Assembly: GCA_024036415.1 (NCBI GenBank)
Contig: JAMWET010000756.1
Span: forward strand, 386,001-450,000
Source of the DNA: Prochilodus magdalenae
Taxonomy: Eukaryota; Chordata; Actinopteri; Characiformes; Prochilodontidae
Direction: 5' to 3'
DNA length: 64,000 bases
Shown: positions 50,701 to 61,243 of the stretch, in pieces
Layout: each line of letters starts with the position of its first letter
How positions within the stretch are numbered: position 1 is the stretch's first letter
Position numbers and translations under genes: made by a program
The notes under the pieces: model-generated
Seen by the model: the letters and a program-made list of their open reading frames with translations, nothing else
Told to the model about the DNA's origin: nothing
Database searches by the model: none

Positions 50701-51406
50701 CCCTGGAAGTGCCCAAGCTCAGTACTACGTAGGGCAGGTGAGTTACCATTATTTGTTTGCGACAACATCAGCTTCTTAAGATTGTAAATACAGGCTGGTT
50801 AAAATATCTGGAAATAATGTGTTTGGTGTTTACTAGTGGGCATTGGGACTAAATGTGTCTTTTTCACCACCTCTCTTTCTCACCTTGCATGAAGGTGTAG
50901 TTTTTGGCCAAAACTACCCGGAGCGGATTGTGGTTGACCTGGAAGAGCGACGAGCCCAATCTTTACAAGATGTTACACTGGTGCGGAAGCGCTTCAGCGA
51001 GTATGTCTGCCAGCAGTCGGGCTGTGACCTAGTGCCTCTGCCTGCCAAGCTCATACAGGATGCCATGGGCAGTGGAAATGACATAGTTCAACACAGAGGG
51101 AAGGATTTTCTACTCCCAGTCATCACACGAATGGAGTTCAAACACCCACAGGAAAATACAGACACTCATGACAACCCATATAGTGCAGTTCTAAAAGGCT
51201 ACGTCAGCCGCAACAGAGATGAGAAAATTGCCTTTTTGAACGAGCGAGATTTTACAGCCAGTGTAATGTATGAGAATGCTCAGAGAAGAGAGAGATTGGA
51301 AAGGGACCACTGCATCCTTGAAGGGCTCCAGTGCCCCCCTAGCAACAAAGGCAGGGGGCAGCATCACAATGTCAAGCCTGTAAGTGGTGCTGTACAAAAA
51401 AGATAA
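44719..51406 (+). CDS. plant-cryptochrome-like cryptochrome/photolyase with N-terminal UIM extension (complete, 8 exons)
   Basis: Exons: 44719-44931, 45942-46734, 47425-47597, 48489-48573, 48689-48921, 49129-49323, 50512-50737 and 50895-51406. Phases agree and total 2430 nt, 809 residues. The ATG has a fair context (GAGAGATGTCC). Residues 1-71 form a helical-looking module of unknown family. Residues 72-87 fit the ubiquitin-interacting motif (DDEEALEVAIALSLHD). A basic NLS-like stretch lies near 162-177 (KPKKSRRYRGRKK). The photolyase alpha/beta domain starts near 187 (PVILWLRRDLR). The FAD domain spans about 420-675 (TSSLSPYLHFGQLS). Trp503, Trp556 and Trp579 align with the E. coli Trp triad (306/359/382). 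Asp575 aligns with E. coli Asn378 (flavin N5), as in plant cryptochromes. Lys472 replaces catalytic Glu274. A C-terminal tail of about 130 residues follows. Likely a flavin blue-light receptor or signalling protein in the nucleus; repair activity is doubtful. Not CRY-DASH, class II CPD photolyase or the animal CRY1/2/4 type. One intron is GC-AG. Poly(A) signals lie at 51876-51881 and 51902-51907. Confidence 0.88.
44932..45941. other. first intron of the cryptochrome gene
   Basis: GT-AG intron. A G-rich run lies near 45054. The 45660-45760 part has 'gcatactgcatactacatac' and 'agtatgtgagtagtatgcca' wording typical of small fish DNA elements, perhaps reaching back to about 45340; its limits are uncertain. 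No additional exon seen. Confidence 0.55.
46735..47424. other. second intron of the cryptochrome gene, with AT pentanucleotide array
   Basis: GT-AG intron holding a 180-bp array (about 47030-47209) of ATATA/ATAAT-type pentamers with occasional GTATA variants. Confidence 0.85.
47598..48488. other. third intron of the cryptochrome gene
   Basis: GT-AG intron (GTGAGC donor, TTTGACAG acceptor). Unique sequence; nothing else recognised. Confidence 0.75.
49324..50511. other. sixth intron of the cryptochrome gene, with repeat relic
   Basis: GT-AG intron of 1.2 kb. The 49585-49845 part is an interspersed repeat (separate entry). Other sequence is AT-rich and unique. Confidence 0.7.
49585..49845. mobile_element. 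nonautonomous DNA-element relic
   Basis: It begins 'caatcccaattccaaaaatg' and continues with 'agcaatgatttgcaaatctc', 'caacagaacatggaatacat' and 'ggtgtagcactcttcttcta'. This is the degraded form of an element I recognise as very common in ray-finned fish genomes (consensus with 'attccaaaaaagttgggac'). Superfamily not assigned. No coding capacity. Confidence 0.55.
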
Positions 51407-52426
51407 GAGAGAACCTGAGACAAGTCAGTGATATTACCTCAGCCACTCTTCTGGCTTGTGAAGATAGGATACTTGGCGAAAACTTGTGTTTTTAAGTGGT
51501 TCACTTGATTTTCCACTTGATAGCCAGATGAGGACTGTGAATAGAGCGGCACAGCAAAGATTGTGGTGTAAGACTGTACCTGGAAAAAGCATTACCTCAG
51601 TCACAATTAAGACTTATGAAGAAGCCTTAAGCCAACCTTAAACTAGCATTGACTGTGTTATTTGCCATCGGTTTGACATTCATGATCTTATTTTGGATTT
51701 TGTTTCGTGTTAACTTCCATCAATGTTCTCTCCCAATACCCAGTGTCGTTACATGGGAATTCCAATTGGTGCCTTGGTGACTGGTTTTACAGAATTCATG
51801 ATCTTGCTAATTTTGAATGTGTTTTACTGAGTGTATTTTTTTTTTAGTTTTTGTCATTGGAAATCTCCCCATAACAATAAAGAAATTGAGATTTCGATGT
51901 CAATAAATACAGATGTGATGTTTGGCTAATATTCCTTCCGCATTTGCCAGCTGGTGAAAGGGAGAAAACCCACCCCAAACCCTATGACCTTCAAGATGCA
52001 TCAAAAAAAAAAAAAGAGTGAAATTGTTTTTAGCCCCCCAAAATGTATCGGTATGTTTATGCTGCCCCACCCCTGCTACAGCAGGAAAAATGAACCAGAC
52101 AGTATAATCAGTGGTTATGTTGGCCTATAAGCTTCTGACATTTATGACAAGCTTAATTTTTATATACACACTGACTGTGGAAATGCTCATGACATTACAT
52201 GTTAAGTAAACCAGCCTTTTGGGTTTTGGAATAGGATGCCTAACAGTCTCATATAGGTGTGATGGTTAGGTGTCCATATACTTTTGGCCATAAAGTCAAC
52301 AATTTTTTCCCCTCCAAAAAAGTTCTGTTGGATTGCCCATTTAAAGAGATGATTAAATCACATTACTAACATTCTATAATAACCCAAACATTAAAAAAAT
52401 AAACCACACGTTTGAGAAATTGTCTT
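51407..52426. other. convergent 3' UTRs of the cryptochrome and gcsh
   Basis: The cryptochrome 3' UTR probably ends near 51925 (AATAAA at 51876 and 51902). On the minus strand, ATTAAA-type poly(A) signals for gcsh are possible at 52427-52432 and 52467-52472. Between them, about 52180-52320 resembles the end of a fish DNA element ('tcatataggtgtgatggtta', then 'gtgtccatatacttttggcc'). Confidence 0.5.
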
Positions 52427-53056
52427 TTTAATAAGTGTTAATTATCTCCTCCTACCAGCTGCTGACTTTAATTCTTAATGAACAAGGTTCAGATCAACCT
52501 TTGGTCACCAACACAGATACACCAAGGACGTACCACTCCTCTACAGGATCTGTCTTCCAGACAAACTAATATTTAAAGAGCGGTCATCCGTGTGCCAAAC
52601 TCTAGTTTGTCACGTACCCCTCACGTTCACAAAACTTAACTGTCACAACATGCTATTAACGAGCATGACAGCACAATGAAATACTGTACCAATTCCTTCT
52701 ACATTGGATAAACAAATGGTTATTGTGGCTGCCTTAAAGTCTCTAACTGATCAAAAAAAAAATTTAAAAGTCTCACAAATGTGAGCAATTGATAATTCTG
52801 TTCAGTCTGTTCCAAGGCTCCCCTCCTGGCTCTGTGTGAAACTGTTGGGATAGGGGAGTGGGGGGGGGGACTGACAGTTGTTCTGTGTTAGATCTACACT
52901 ATCTAAACAAAAGTAGAAAGAAGCTCTAATCAGAGGACTCAGTAGTGAAGAAATGGCCAGTCCACAATTGACCATATTGTCATTTTCCTGTTCACCCAGA
53001 GCACAGGACTCAACTCATGCACAAGTAACTCTTACACACGCTGTGCTCAACAGCCA

Positions 53057-56000
53057 CTAGTCCTCTATAGATCTGATATATCTCTCGTAAGCAGCTTCAT
53101 CCATTAGGGCATCCACTTCTTCTGGTACAGATACAGTCATTTTTATCAGCCAGCCTGCAAGAATAGCATGTTATTTAGTAACACTAAATGAATACCAACA
53201 TTAAGGATTACTAATGCTAATCAAATGCTAATCTGAATCCCTCACAGATTACACTGTAATAAAAGCTACATATAGATGTCACTTTTTGTGCCCAAAAAAT
53301 CTGCTTACATTAAAGACAGTTAAACACAATTCTTCAGATCATTATGATCTTTAAAGATTCTCTGTTCCAATTATAACTTCCAAATATATAAAGATATCTG
53401 GCCAGATATAAGTGTCAGAACCTGCTTTGTGGAACTCTCCCTTATACAGGATACCTGTATTGGTTTTAGATAGTTAACACTGTCTAATGTTTTTGTGTTT
53501 TCATAGCAATCACACTGAACAGCAACACTTTCACTCAGTTAGTCTTCCTGTCTACAGTGACACCATGTGCATATCCTCTATAGAGTTATTACATTATTCA
53601 CATTAAAACACCAGTTGATCATAATAATAGATCAGAGATCGTCTAAAACATATCAAGTCAGTTTCAACTCTTAACATTGTATGTGTTTAAGAGTTCAATG
53701 TTTAACCCTACATTAAATGTTATTAAGAAATGACAGGAACAAAGTAAATGAATTTCTCTCACCATCTTTGTAACAAGATTTGTTGACCAGTCCAGGATTC
53801 TCAGAAAGGGCATGGTTGACCTCTGTCACCTCACCCGTTAATGGGGAATACAGTTCACTAGCTGCCTTCACACTTTCCAGAGCACCAAACTCATCTACAC
53901 ACAAACACATATATACTGTTAATTGCACACGTCTTATAAAAAGCTGTACATCTACATAAAAACGTTTTACTATAAACAATATTCTAAAAAGAACTGAAGA
54001 ATTTGAGTAGTTATAACAGAGCTCAATAAGAACTGTTGTCTAAGGTGTGTCTCAAGCTCAGCATGATCCATTTATATCACAGTTGCAATAATAATAAAAT
54101 AACTTGATTTATACTGTCCTGTTTCTCCTCACTGTTTGCACTAAAACAGGGGAAGTATAAAGCCAATTTATTGATTTCTATCATATGATTAAATTATTTG
54201 TATGCAGAGTAAAAGAATATAGTAATACAACAAAAGACACCAAATTGATGCATTGCACCTGATTGGGAGAGCTTTGTGCCAACTTCAGGCAGACCACAGT
54301 ACACAACATCACCCAAGGCCTCCTAGAAGGCATGAGACAAGAATCAAGACATGACACTCATAGGCTGCTTCTAGGTAAACAATATACAACGCTACACAGT
54401 TACCCGTCCTACCCACTGTTCACATGGCCATGATTTTAATAACTCAGTACTCAATTACTACACCCACCTGAGCAAAGTTACTGATGCCAACAGTGCCCAC
54501 ACCATCCTCGACTCGTACCCACTCATGCTTGTCTGTGTACTTCAGAGCTGCAGAGTGAAAAACACATTTGGCAGAATTGTGATGGTTGAGACAATAATTA
54601 TTATAAAATGATGTAGTGTTATGTCATCATAAGAGCACTTCATGAAAACTGCCTTATAACAGGTAATGCATATACAATCACAAACCCGTCAGCATTGCTC
54701 AATACGCTTTGACCTGTAAATAAATAAAAAACTAAAATAAATAAATAAACAAATAAAGACTTGACCACAGACACTCGGCCCGTGCAAGGAATCTGAAGTC
54801 CTTCATAGCATGCTGAACAAATAAAGAACGTTAAACAATGGCCTGTAAGGACAAAAAAGAAAGCTGAAGGATGACAGATTACACTGGCGCTGCACCTTTA
54901 ATGTATTAACATGGACCTTCATTGGTACTTTGATGCTAAATGTGTTTTATGCTTTGTTTGTGTCACTGTAATGTGAATTACAGTTTTAAAGTATAATTAT
55001 AATTCTAAGCCATTTTACACTTACATACATATATTTAAACATATATACATACATACATGCATACATATACGTATAGTTCATTTACAACATTTCTTGGACT
55101 GTAGGGTTGCTGATGTTAGACCAGGGGATATGTCAAAAAGGAGATTTTTCAATCAGCCAGGTAGTTTATGCCCAAATCATGACTGTCCAATAAGCAAGAT
55201 AGTCCTTGAGGTTTGTAATTACAGGACAAGCTTGACTTTGGGCTGAAGTTATTTCTGCATAATTAAAAGGTTGAGATAAGGTCCACAACTAAAGAAGCTG
55301 CCTAACGTCCAAGACTTTATTATACTATAGTATATAATAATATATTATACTATATTATATACAGACATTTTATTTATTTTAAGCTTTGGCCTACATTGTA
55401 TTGTAATCAATGTATTTTGTCTATTTTAATCTATTACAGTTGAGGGATACATGCAGGGAATTGTAAGACCCTCCCAACGGAATCATCACCCTAACCCTAA
55501 CACAGAAATCTCAGCAGGCAGGTGTAGGTTCTCTGGTGGTTCTGGAAAGTAAATGAAATGGCTCCATTTGGTTGTGTACACACAGCGACCCCTGGATCCT
55601 ATCACCAGCGCTGTATAGAAATCAGAGTGAGATTCTCTACAAAGTACTTATTTTACATCAGATTGTGTTTCCATATTAACTACTGGAGTGTGCCCAATTC
55701 CCCGTTATGTAGATCACCGATTGGTGCAGTAGAAAGGCAGGCTACTGCCAATCAGACGGATTACATGTGTCCCAGCTGCTTCGGTGCCAATGACACAGGT
55801 GTCGCAGCTAGTTAGGACATTGGCTGAATCGAACAAACATTAGCGCTAACCTTCTCCTCGGACCGCAATTCTATTTTATCGCACTGTTACCTGTAAGCTT
55901 AGGTATGTATGAAACTTCCGCTGAGCTAGTTGTTAGGAAAGGCTGCTCTCTAATGTAAAACAGCCGGTACTTAAAAGTTAGAGCCTCCTGAGGAGCTTAG

Positions 56001-56181
56001 ACCGCTAAACACAACCGAGAGGGCTGATACCTGTACAAAAGCGAGGAGTCACTGACAGGTCCCTTTTAAAACATGTTCTCGCCAACAGACGGGCAGGAGA
56101 CACAACATTTAAAGGCGAAAGTCGGGGAAGAGCCTGAGTTAAGTTCGCAGAAGCACAGCGCAACATAACGCACACCGCCAT
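53057..56181 (-). CDS. gcsh: gcsh, glycine cleavage system H protein (complete, 5 exons)
   Basis: Mitochondrial lipoyl carrier that shuttles the aminomethyl group between the P, T and L proteins of the glycine cleavage complex. Minus-strand exons, 5' to 3': 56181-56031, 54547-54468, 54322-54259, 53894-53763 and 53154-53057. All introns are GT-AG and phases agree: 525 nt, 174 residues (human 173). The start ATG (56181) sits in GGAAAATGGCG. Residues 1 to about 48 are Arg-rich and almost free of acidic residues, as expected of a mitochondrial presequence ([14 protein letters not shown]). The mature domain begins near [10 protein letters not shown], followed by [30 protein letters not shown] and the lipoylation motif [17 protein letters not shown]. 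The lipoyl-accepting Lys is residue 108. The C-terminus is [20 protein letters not shown]...RYIRSIED. All key residues are present, so the protein should be functional. It is tail to tail with the cryptochrome gene. Confidence 0.96.
54548..56030 (-). other. gcsh: first intron of gcsh
   Basis: GT-AG intron (donor AG|GTATCA, acceptor CTGCAG on the minus strand). It has AT-rich patches (55020-55070, 55320-55370) and unique sequence. The plus-strand frame at 55558-55815 is unrecognised. Confidence 0.75.
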
Positions 56182-57841
56182 TTTCCCCAGTGACGTATAA
56201 AGCAGTGGACCGGTCGCGCCTTAATTAGGTCACTGTTGATGTGTGCACGCTGTTCCTCTCCTTCATCTAATCACGCTCAATGAATATAAAGATGGAAATA
56301 AATACTGTATCAAAGATAAAATATAGATTCTAGCTATGTTAGAAAGATTTAATTTAGATAGAGAAGTTACCTGCAATTTTCATGGACTACAGGAACATGT
56401 AAAAAAAAATCGTTCTGTTTTATCACTGTATTTACACACAAGACGACGTCGTTTGGAAAGAGTGTGGATTCTTGCTGAGAGCAAGTGGTGGCGGTGATAA
56501 AACACTTGCCAAGAGCTTAGCCACTACTGCGTCTAATGTTCCTTTCATTGGCTACCCTTCACAAAATGATCTAACCAGAGAAGGATGCTTGGTCAACATT
56601 CTTGACAAGACAGTACAAAACACAGTCAGAACTGTGTTCACTTCTTCATCCTTTATGGATCAGAGGAGAGTGCGGACCATGCCCCCTTTTGGGTTAAAAC
56701 AAACACACCCACAACGCCAGTGCCAAATTGGAATACTAGTGGCACCATTCCTAAAAGCTGCTGCATCACATTCTGCACATCCAACAATACATTGTTGGCA
56801 ATACTATTGGTTATGCCAACTTAATAAACAATGAAAATATTTGTCATAGCCTTTTTCATCTTTATGGAGGCCAAGAGTTAGAAAGTGGAAACACTGTAGC
56901 ATTTAGACATACTATGTTGTGTTTATAAAAGACCACTTTAACAGGCTCAATATCCATTTTTTAATTATTTTATTTTTTAAATCATTTTAGTGTCATCTTA
57001 ATGTAAAAAGTGTAATTTATGCTGAAATTTTAACTGTGGCACAGAGCGATCAATATCTGTAGGCTTTTTAATTATTATGGGTAATAATGTAAATGTAAAA
57101 TCTTGTAAAAATGATCCATTTCCCATCATTATGTTTGCTTGCACTGGAATTAATTCCATGTGGATCTAATACCTTGCTCTCAAATCATCCATTTAAATAA
57201 TCAAATAATGGTTTTATTGTTTATCATAATGCTTAAAAGAGCTTTTATTTTGCCTGTTTGGAAATGATAGGCCCCACTTACAATGGTTTTGCCCAATTGT
57301 GGCTTTGCATATCTCACAAAGAAATTTAAACTGTTCTCCTTATTATGTGTTTAGTGAAGAATAAAACTCTTTAGTGTTTCGTGAAGAATAAAACTCATAC
57401 TTCATGCTTCCCTTTATTTTCTCACCAACATCTACATCAGCATCATATTTTGGTGAATATACAGCCTAGGAAAATATTAAGCAATAGTATGAATAACAGG
57501 AATTTGCATTCAAAATATTAGTGTGGAATTGCAGTGTTAATTATTATTTATCCATTAGGTTTGGATTGACAATCAGTCATGCTGGGGTATTTATGGTGTT
57601 GGAATACAAAAACACCATAAGTGTACCACTGTAAATTGTAAGTGTTCTTTTTTACACAGTTTAGTTTCACATTAATGCTAGACATTTTACAGTATCAACA
57701 ATGTGATTCAAAATCTCTGTTGATTTAACGGTGTTGATGGCGATGGTGATAAGAGAAGTTTTTGGACCACCTTCTTACACTAACATGCATTTTAATTTGA
57801 ATTCTTCAGCAAAGTTTGTAATTATAGTTTAGGTAAATTAA

Positions 57842-58060
57842 TGTGTTCTGTCTAATCTTAATCCTGCCCTTGGGGACCAACTGCCCTACACCGTTTCAAC
57901 TATCCCTTGCCTCAACACACCCTGATATAGCTCATCAGCTAATTATTAAGCCGTTTATGAGCCCTTTAGAAGCTTTGGGGCAGAGCATAGTTGAGACTAT
58001 GGAGAGCATGGAGCCCCTAAGAGCAGGATTATCTAGGATAAAATTGGATCTAGTTAAAAT
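57842..58060. mobile_element. MITE-like relic
   Basis: It contains 'ggggaccaactgccctacac', 'ctcaacacaccctgatatag', 'ctcatcagctaattattaag' and 'gagcaggattatctaggata', wording that matches a widespread class of short fish DNA elements. No coding capacity. Family from memory only. Confidence 0.45.
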
Positions 58061-59249
58061 TGGGTCTTTGATTTGCCCTGCCATAAACATACCTTTACCT
58101 GCCTAGTCACCTAATGAGAAAATATGTTGTGGTGTGTTTAAAACCCTAGGCTGAGCAGCAACTGCAGAGCCCCTAGGAGAACTTCGGACATGAAATAGGA
58201 GCGATTAAAAAATGGGGGACATTTTTGTACAGGGCTATGTAAACACTGCAGGTAGATCGGATTAGTTTTTCAAATCCTATCTTTTGAGAAAACTGTCTAC
58301 ATTGCTATTAGATTGAATTTGTGTGTCCATACATCATCAACCTGTGGCAATGACATTCGTAGCTACACAGACATGCCAGTAATATGGTGCTTATACACAG
58401 ATGCAGGAGAGACAAAGATGCATCAATAAGCCATCCAAACAAACAACCACTCCTCGAGTCACAGTTCCCAGCTAATTGGCACCCCTCTTGAATCCTCTTG
58501 AACTTTCATCACTCTCATTTTGATGTTGTTGTTATTGCCATTAATAATGATGCAAAAAACACTTTAAAACCAGATTTAAGTGTCTAGAGAGTCTAAACTA
58601 AGACACATTTCAAACCACCCTCAAATGGTGTTAAATCATGTGGTTTTTTTGCTCCCCAGATTAATCTGGATACAATCTGGATATGGTCAACAACTGTATT
58701 TGGGCTTGCACTCTGACCGTCTATGTCTGTGATGTGCTGGGCACTTTAGTGGGGCACTGGTTCAGTAGTGCTGCGCAGTGGTTCACTGCTGCCATGTTTA
58801 ATACAGAGAGTCTGAAAACATAAAACATAGCCTGTAACTGTTGACCAGACCTATCTGAGAACTGTGTGGGCATAGCTAATGATCAGCTTGATTGACAGCT
58901 CTCTGCCCAACACTCCAAGTTCATTCCATTCACTCATATAGTACTTAAATATAAATAAATATAAATATAAATATTTTTCTTTTAGCTGACAGTAATTGAA
59001 CAAAAATATCTCTGACAAGCAGATGTGAATATAAACAGATGGATGAACAAAGCATTGTGGGTGTATAGATAAGTGAATGGGCCAGGAGAGGCAGCTGGTC
59101 TAGGTTGCTAGTTTTGGTTATGTTGGGAAAGCTTTAGCTCGCTACGTTTCTCTAAGTCTAAAAGTGCGCTGAATGGTAAATACAAGCTAGATTATAAGAA
59201 AGTTTGACATTAATATAAAATATTATAAAATATTATAAATTATTAAAAA

Positions 59250-59515
59250 AGGCCTGACAAAAGGCTGTCAGGATGCTGAACTCTCTCCTCATTAGGTTTA
59301 TCTTAGGGCCCTTATTTTAATTTATTTTATGTTTTGTATTCATGTTTACCGTTTAATATACTCACTATACTCTTGCTTTTGTTTTTAGTTGCAATCCATT
59401 TATCGTTAAATATTTATGTGTTGCAACTTGGCTCAGAGAGAAATTTCAGTCCTCTATATGTCTTGTACATATAGAAGTATTGACAATAAAAACTCCTTGA
59501 CTTGACATGAAATAA
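59250..59515 (+). mobile_element. 3' end of a non-LTR retrotransposon (LINE)
   Basis: The fragment starts with a remnant of the RT-ORF end (a frame reading KAVRMLNSLL), followed by an AT-rich 3' UTR with 'ttgcaacttggctcagagag', 'atgtcttgtacatatagaag' and a terminal 'gacaataaaaactccttgac'. This is the usual 3' signature of a common fish LINE. The 5' part is missing, as expected of a truncated insertion. The clade is not assigned. Confidence 0.55.
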
Positions 59516-60004
59516 ACCTAAAGATATCTGAGTCTCTCTGTACTTATTTTTTTAATAACATAATTAAGTTTAGTAATAACAAATACCAACTCAACGTTTA
59601 ATAATATTCAAATCATATCTTTACCTAAACTCTTAAATTCAGTTCCTAAATGTGTAATAAACAAGTAAGATTTTTGTGCCATTTTTAAATATAAACGGCA
59701 GGATCGGGAGTATCAATATTTAGGTATGGATCCGCCCATCCCGTCCACCCTAACGGACACCTTGCAGATCAGTTGGTCAGATGAACCGTTAATTAGCTAG
59801 GAAAATGTTTTAGTTCTAAATCTTCTGTTCTAAGACATATTAAAATATCTTTTTTTGTCTAGAATTAACATTGTTCTTTGTGAAATTAGTCTGTTATCGA
59901 TTCTGAGTTTACGTTATAACTAAGTTACTCGGTAAAGACTAGCTTGTTAGCTAAGCTAACCTACGTTAACATTAGCTTGTGCTAGCTGGTCAGATGGTTG
60001 TGTC

Positions 60005-60126
60005 AGTGTTTCTGAACCCTGGTCCCGGAGACACCCTACCCTTTCAGAGCTGCAGGGGGTGTTAAAGCAGGGACTCCACTTAAACGTTTAGGACAGGGAG
60101 CCTCCAGGACCAGGGTCCAGAAACAC
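60005..60126. mobile_element. short inverted-repeat MITE
   Basis: The left end 'gtttctgaaccctggtcccg' and the right end (reverse complement 'gtttctggaccctggtcctg') form terminal inverted repeats of about 35 bp with few mismatches around an element of about 120 bp. The whole can fold into a near-palindrome. It resembles hAT-type MITEs of fish. Confidence 0.65.
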
Positions 60127-60443
60127 CTGTTTGTGTTAGTGAACTACTAGCCAATCCAAGAGGCAGAGGTGGGGTTTGTCGGAATACAGGTGGGAAAGAA
60201 AAACAGCGCAGAGCAGCCCAGTTTTCCCAGTGCGTGCGAGAGAAGATGGGAATGGTAGGCACTTCGATGTGGACAGAAACCTACCACTCTGCGTAAGCCC
60301 ATTTGTCTTCATCATCTTCAAGAAACTCAGCCGTTTCAGTCGATTTGAAGTCGTTTCCTAAAACTGACACCACCTTCAGTAGGCTAAAGCCACGACAATG
60401 CCCTGGTAATTCTAAATGATTTCCATAAGGACTCTGCCCTGAG

Positions 60444-61185
60444 ATGAACGAACAGCGGCAAGTGAAACTGTTTTTTCTCTGGACACTTTTCATCTTCAAA
60501 CTGTTCGTACTTCAAGGTGAGTACTGGGCTGCTGAGTGCTGCTACATTTGTCCGAAGGATTTTATTCCAGGTGTACTCCAGGTGTACACAATTTCTAGTT
60601 AAAGATTTCATTCATGGGTTGAGTTCATTCATGAGTTGCACTACACTGCACACTACATAGCTGTACATTAAGATAAAATAGAGTACATTTACATGGCAAT
60701 AAACGTATTGTCTTTTAGGGGCTGCGTAGAAACTTCTATCATTTACATGGTCATTTTTGGCCTCACACTTCTCAGATCTTGACTAGTTTGTGTCTAATCT
60801 GATTCTGTTCTGTCGATGAAACACAAGAACAAAAGAATAGCCGGAAGGCTTCTGTATTTAAGTTCTGGGTGTTATGAGAATTACATTGTACTTTGTACTT
60901 ACATTGTACTAATTATTATTATTATTAGTAGTAGTAGTAGTAGTAGCAGTAGTAGTAGTGTTTTATTATATTTTAATGCAATTATTATGTAATAATTTTA
61001 TTGTAATTCATTTTTACTATAATCTAATAATTTTTAAAGGATGTTGTACTAAATCGAAGTTTCCCTCTACACACTTCTGACTTCACTGATAAAACCATAT
61101 ACATTTTGCCATAATACTGCCACAACAGTGTCAGAATTAACATTGTGCAATACCGTAAAGTCTGATTTTCTGTACTTGTGCATAG

Positions 61186-61243
<58 letters not shown>

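Larger units (their letters stand above)
56182..60443. other. intergenic region between gcsh and the VWD-domain gene
   Basis: The first about 100 bases (56182-56280) are probably the gcsh promoter and 5' UTR, with several CpGs. The rest is AT-rich and holds MITE-like relics (57842-58060, 60005-60126) and a non-LTR retrotransposon tail (about 59250-59515). The 120-codon frame at 56472-56834 is not recognised as a gene. The last 300 bases probably include the promoter or 5' UTR of the next gene. Confidence 0.55.

Noticed and set aside
51023..51046. COP1-binding VP motif in the cryptochrome tail (DLVPLP)
   Set aside because: It lacks the acidic residue after the Val-Pro pair and the upstream acidic context expected of VP motifs; resemblance too weak.
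44719..51406. Identity as CRY-DASH, class II CPD photolyase, 6-4 photolyase or CRY1/2/4
   Set aside because: The flavin-site residues (Asp575, spacing of Trps, DPYGNYVRQWCPEL) do not match those classes; plant-type cryptochrome fits better.
55489..55501. Telomere-like CCCTAACCCTAAC
   Set aside because: Only two units; too short for an interstitial telomeric array.
55558..55815. 85-codon plus-strand frame inside gcsh intron 1
   Set aside because: Antisense within an intron and not recognisable.
56472..56834. 120-codon plus-strand frame upstream of gcsh
   Set aside because: No recognisable domain, no supporting exon context, AT-rich surroundings; treated as chance.
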